Source of the DNA: Clostridia bacterium
GTDB taxonomy: Bacteria > Bacillota > Clostridia > Christensenellales > Borkfalkiaceae
DNA length: 7,625 bases
Reading direction: 5' to 3'
Assembly: GCA_029071285.1 (NCBI GenBank)
Contig: JAIEAS010000215.1
Location: 1 to 7,625 of the forward strand
Shown piece by piece: positions 6,367 to 7,625 of this stretch. How positions within the stretch are numbered: the stretch's first letter is position 1; each line of letters starts with the position of its first letter. The translations under genes and the position numbers were made by a program. Under the pieces are notes generated by a model. That model was not told where the DNA came from, did no database searches, and saw only the letters and a program-made list of their open reading frames with translations.

Positions 6367-7393
6367 TTATTATCTCCGAAAGCCGGTCTATTCCGCTCTC
6401 TTCCAGAAGTTTATCTATTGCGGGAATAAGCGCGTTGCGGTGAACTGTCGCCGCGTTTGCGATTGATGCCGCGATAGTTTCGGGCTTGGACGAGCCGTGG
6501 CTTTTGATAACGGGCTTTTTGAGCCCCACCAGAAGCGCGCCGCCCGCCTTGTCGAAGTCGAGCTGTCCGCGCATACGCTTAATCGCCTTGCGCATAAAAA
6601 GATATCCGATTTTCGAGGACAGCGACGACGAAAATTCCTTTTTCATTACGCCGAGCACGAGCTTTCCGCAGCCCTCCATCGATTTCAGCGCAACGTTGCC
6701 CGAAAAGCCGTCTGCAATCACCGCGTCGAAGTCGCCGAGCATAATGTCGCGCCCCTCGGCGTTGCCCGCAAAGTTTATACCGTTCAACTGCTTTAAGCAC
6801 TGATAGGTCTGCTGTCTTAAAGGGTCGCCCTTGTGTTCCTCGGTGCCGTTGTTTAAAAGTCCTATTCTGGGATTCTGTATTCCGAAGCCCGCTTTCGCGT
6901 AAGCCGAAGCTAAAATTGCGAACTGGCAAAGCATTTCAATCTTGCACTCTGCGTTCGCGCCGCAGTCGCAAAGCAATGTAACTCCGCCGCGCGAGTTTGG
7001 AATTCCCGCGCACAGCGCAGGGCGCTTGACACCGCGTATTCTGCCTAAAATAAGCTGACCGCCCGCAATGGTTGCGCCGGTCGAGCCCGCGGTAACGAGA
7101 GCGCAGATATCCTCTTCCTTTTTGAGCATCCAGAATCCGCGGATAAGCGACGAATCTTTTTTTCTGACCGCCTCGGTGGGGATATCGTTCATATCCACGA
7201 CGTCGGGGCAGTCCACTATTTCGAAGCGGGATTTATCGTACTTATGCTTATTAAGCTCCGTCTGAACTTCGTCCTTTCTGCCCGTGAGGATAATATAAAG
7301 CTCTTTATCCTTTTCCGCCGCAAGGCAGGCGCCGGCAACCGTTGCCTGAGGCGCGTTGTCCCCGCCCATTGCGTCAACTAAAATTTTAATCAT
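6353..7393 (-). CDS. plsX: Phosphate acyltransferase PlsX
   Basis: PlsX makes acyl-phosphate from acyl-ACP and phosphate. PlsY then uses acyl-phosphate to acylate glycerol-3-phosphate, so this is the entry to phospholipid synthesis. It is a peripheral membrane/cytosolic enzyme. The 346 residues match the usual length of about 330-350. Family motifs in order: DAMGGDNAP (7-15), TAGSTGA (101-107, usually SAGNTGA), CDCGAN (142-147), GLLNNGTEEHKGD (178-190), FAGNAEGRD (208-216), DGFSGNVALKSMEG (228-241) and GGALLVGLKKP (284-294) ending in the SHGSS segment. The ATG at 7393 has AGGAG 5 nt upstream. It is the first gene of the visible operon, with its own predicted promoter at 7464-7436. Its TGA lies inside rnc, with no acpP, fabD or fabG in between. 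Upstream rpmF, common in other genomes, is not seen within the window. Confidence 0.97.
   Translation of the reverse strand: MIKILVDAMGGDNAPQATVAGACLAAEKDKELYIILTGRKDEVQTELNKHKYDKSRFEIVDCPDVVDMNDIPTEAVRKKDSSLIRGFWMLKKEEDICALVTAGSTGATIAGGQLILGRIRGVKRPALCAGIPNSRGGVTLLCDCGANAECKIEMLCQFAILASAYAKAGFGIQNPRIGLLNNGTEEHKGDPLRQQTYQCLKQLNGINFAGNAEGRDIMLGDFDAVIADGFSGNVALKSMEGCGKLVLGVMKKEFSSSLSSKIGYLFMRKAIKRMRGQLDFDKAGGALLVGLKKPVIKSHGSSKPETIAASIANAATVHRNALIPAIDKLLEESGIDRLSEIINVGE
6374..6377 (-). promoter_or_regulatory. Ribosome binding site of rnc inside plsX
   Basis: Minus-strand GGAG, 7 nt before the rnc ATG at 6366, lies within the last codons of plsX. It supports this start and shows that rnc initiation happens on the plsX message. 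Confidence 0.6.
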
Positions 7394-7398
7394 TCTCT

Positions 7399-7403
7399 CT
7401 CCT
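7399..7403 (-). promoter_or_regulatory. plsX ribosome binding site
   Basis: Minus-strand AGGAG, 5 nt before the ATG at 7393, supports the plsX start. It directly abuts the second copy of the 14-base tandem repeat. Confidence 0.7.
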
Positions 7404-7430
7404 GAAAAATTACCGCTGATAATTTACCGC
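7403..7430 (-). repeat. 14-base tandem repeat in the plsX leader
   Basis: On the minus strand two adjacent units, GCGGTAAATTATCA (7430-7417) and GCGGTAATTTTTCA (7416-7403), differ at two positions. They lie between the predicted transcription start (about 7429) and the plsX ribosome binding site, which is where a repressor operator or a leader regulatory element could sit. Function is unproven. Confidence 0.6.
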
Positions 7431-7435
7431 AAAAC

Positions 7436-7464
7436 ATTATACCATACTCATTTTAAAAACACAA
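7436..7464 (-). promoter_or_regulatory. Predicted sigma-A-type promoter for plsX (P2)
   Basis: On the minus strand TTGTGT (7464-7459), a 17-nt spacer, then TATAAT (7441-7436) preceded by TGG, an extended -10. The -10 is perfect and the -35 matches 3 of 6. Transcription would start near 7429, about 36 nt ahead of the plsX ATG and just past the terminator at 7510-7467. P2 would therefore drive the operon independently of upstream transcription. Confidence 0.65.
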
Positions 7465-7466
7465 AT

Positions 7467-7510
7467 AAAAAAAGCAAGGAAGAACAAACCTTTCGGTCTG
7501 TCCTTCCTCG
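7467..7510 (-). terminator. Strong intrinsic terminator upstream of plsX
   Basis: The minus-strand RNA forms a 16-bp stem with arms 7510-7495 and 7490-7475 closed by a GAAA tetraloop (7494-7491). The stem core is AGGAAGGACAGACC paired with GGTTTGTTCTTCCT. After the stem come one C and seven T (7473-7467). Three pairs are G-U on the minus strand but would be A-C mismatches on the plus strand, so the structure is specific to minus-strand RNA. It ends either a short upstream transcript or an attenuated leader of plsX. Confidence 0.85.
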
Positions 7511-7554
7511 TTTGATTTGCACTTCCCTCTTGCAGTGGTTGTCTTAGTTGGCGC
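7467..7554 (-). ncRNA. Candidate short RNA (about 85-90 nt) or plsX leader attenuator
   Basis: A promoter at 7588-7560 predicts a start near 7555-7553, and the terminator predicts an end near 7467, leaving a transcript of about 85-90 nt. No convincing reading frame lies in it. Visible structure is a small CACT/AGTG hairpin (7536-7533 with 7522-7519) and the terminator stem. The segment GCAAGAGGGAAG (7533-7522) can pair with the terminator's 3' arm CTTCCTTGC (7482-7474) if a 3-nt bulge is allowed, so a switch between two folds is conceivable. I do not recognise a known RNA family. It lacks the conserved core of small SRP RNA. Confidence 0.4.
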
Positions 7555-7559
7555 TCACA

Positions 7560-7588
7560 ATTATATTTTAGCAAATAAAAAATGTTTA
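7560..7588 (-). promoter_or_regulatory. Predicted upstream promoter (P1)
   Basis: On the minus strand TAAACA (7588-7583, 4 of 6 with TTGACA), a 17-nt spacer, then a perfect TATAAT (7565-7560). It faces plsX and lies about 50 nt upstream of the terminator stem, so its transcript would mostly end before plsX unless the terminator is bypassed. Confidence 0.6.
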
Positions 7589-7625
7589 TGTTTAAAATAC
7601 CTAAATGGGTACACAGAAATTTATG

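Noticed and set aside
7440..7519. Leader peptide from a GTG at about 7519 after AAGAGGG
   Set aside because: The spacing from the ribosome-site-like sequence is only 2 nt and the frame runs through the terminator without a regulatory codon run.
7467..7554. Small SRP RNA next to the SRP receptor operon
   Set aside because: The hairpin is GAAA-capped but lacks the conserved asymmetric-loop sequences of SRP RNA and ends in a T-run like a terminator.
7582..7625. Plus-strand ATG opening MFMFKIPKWVHRNL to the right edge, with a TTGTCT-17-TATATT promoter-like pair before it
   Set aside because: There is no Shine-Dalgarno sequence, only 14 full codons are visible, and the promoter-like signal overlaps the stronger minus-strand TATAAT. 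It could be the start of a divergent gene but cannot be supported from this window.
7439..7625. Minus-strand frame open from the right edge to a TAA near 7439
   Set aside because: It would translate through a promoter and a 16-bp terminator, and the product looks like no protein; it is open by chance.

Overview
The window is a compact, almost fully minus-strand gene block from a bacterium, most likely a member of the Bacillota (Clostridia-like, perhaps an uncultivated gut lineage). The lineage is inferred from three things: the plsX-rnc-smc-ftsY gene order, strong AGGAG-type ribosome binding sites, and a FtsY that lacks a long acidic A domain. No marker here fixes the genus. The housekeeping genes are moderately GC-rich (sample 60-base lines reach 60-65% GC). 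The left-edge gene and the intergenic regions are much more AT-rich.

Layout in the direction of transcription, right to left. Positions 7625-7394 hold no credible gene. They carry a good promoter (7588-7560), then a strong intrinsic terminator about 50-90 bases downstream (7510-7467). Together these predict a short RNA of about 85-90 nt, or an attenuated leader. A second promoter with an extended -10 (7464-7436) follows, then a 14-base tandem repeat where transcription would start. plsX (phosphate acyltransferase), rnc (RNase III) and smc (chromosome condensin ATPase) come next with overlapping ends (14 nt and 4 nt), so they are one translationally coupled unit. A 235-base non-coding gap follows, nearly all of it made of successive inverted repeats. 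Then comes ftsY (SRP receptor), overlapping by 1 nt a maltose/galactoside-type O-acetyltransferase gene. Ten bases further on, an AT-rich lipoprotein gene begins and runs off the left edge.

How the genes relate: PlsX starts phospholipid synthesis, RNase III processes structured RNA, SMC compacts and segregates the chromosome, and FtsY delivers ribosomes to the membrane. This is a conserved growth-linked cluster rather than one pathway. The fab/acpP genes often found between plsX and rnc are absent, and ylxM/ffh do not follow ftsY. The acetyltransferase and lipoprotein look like accessory genes attached to the 3' end of the cluster.

The most notable observations are four. The RNase III lacks one of its canonical metal-binding aspartates (Ser104) and has two other non-consensus catalytic-region residues. 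The smc-ftsY gap is densely structured, with near-repeats at its ends. A promoter-hairpin-promoter arrangement lies upstream of plsX. The coupled lipoprotein gene differs in composition from its neighbours. I saw no convincing wholly new system, CRISPR array, tRNA, rRNA or transposase.
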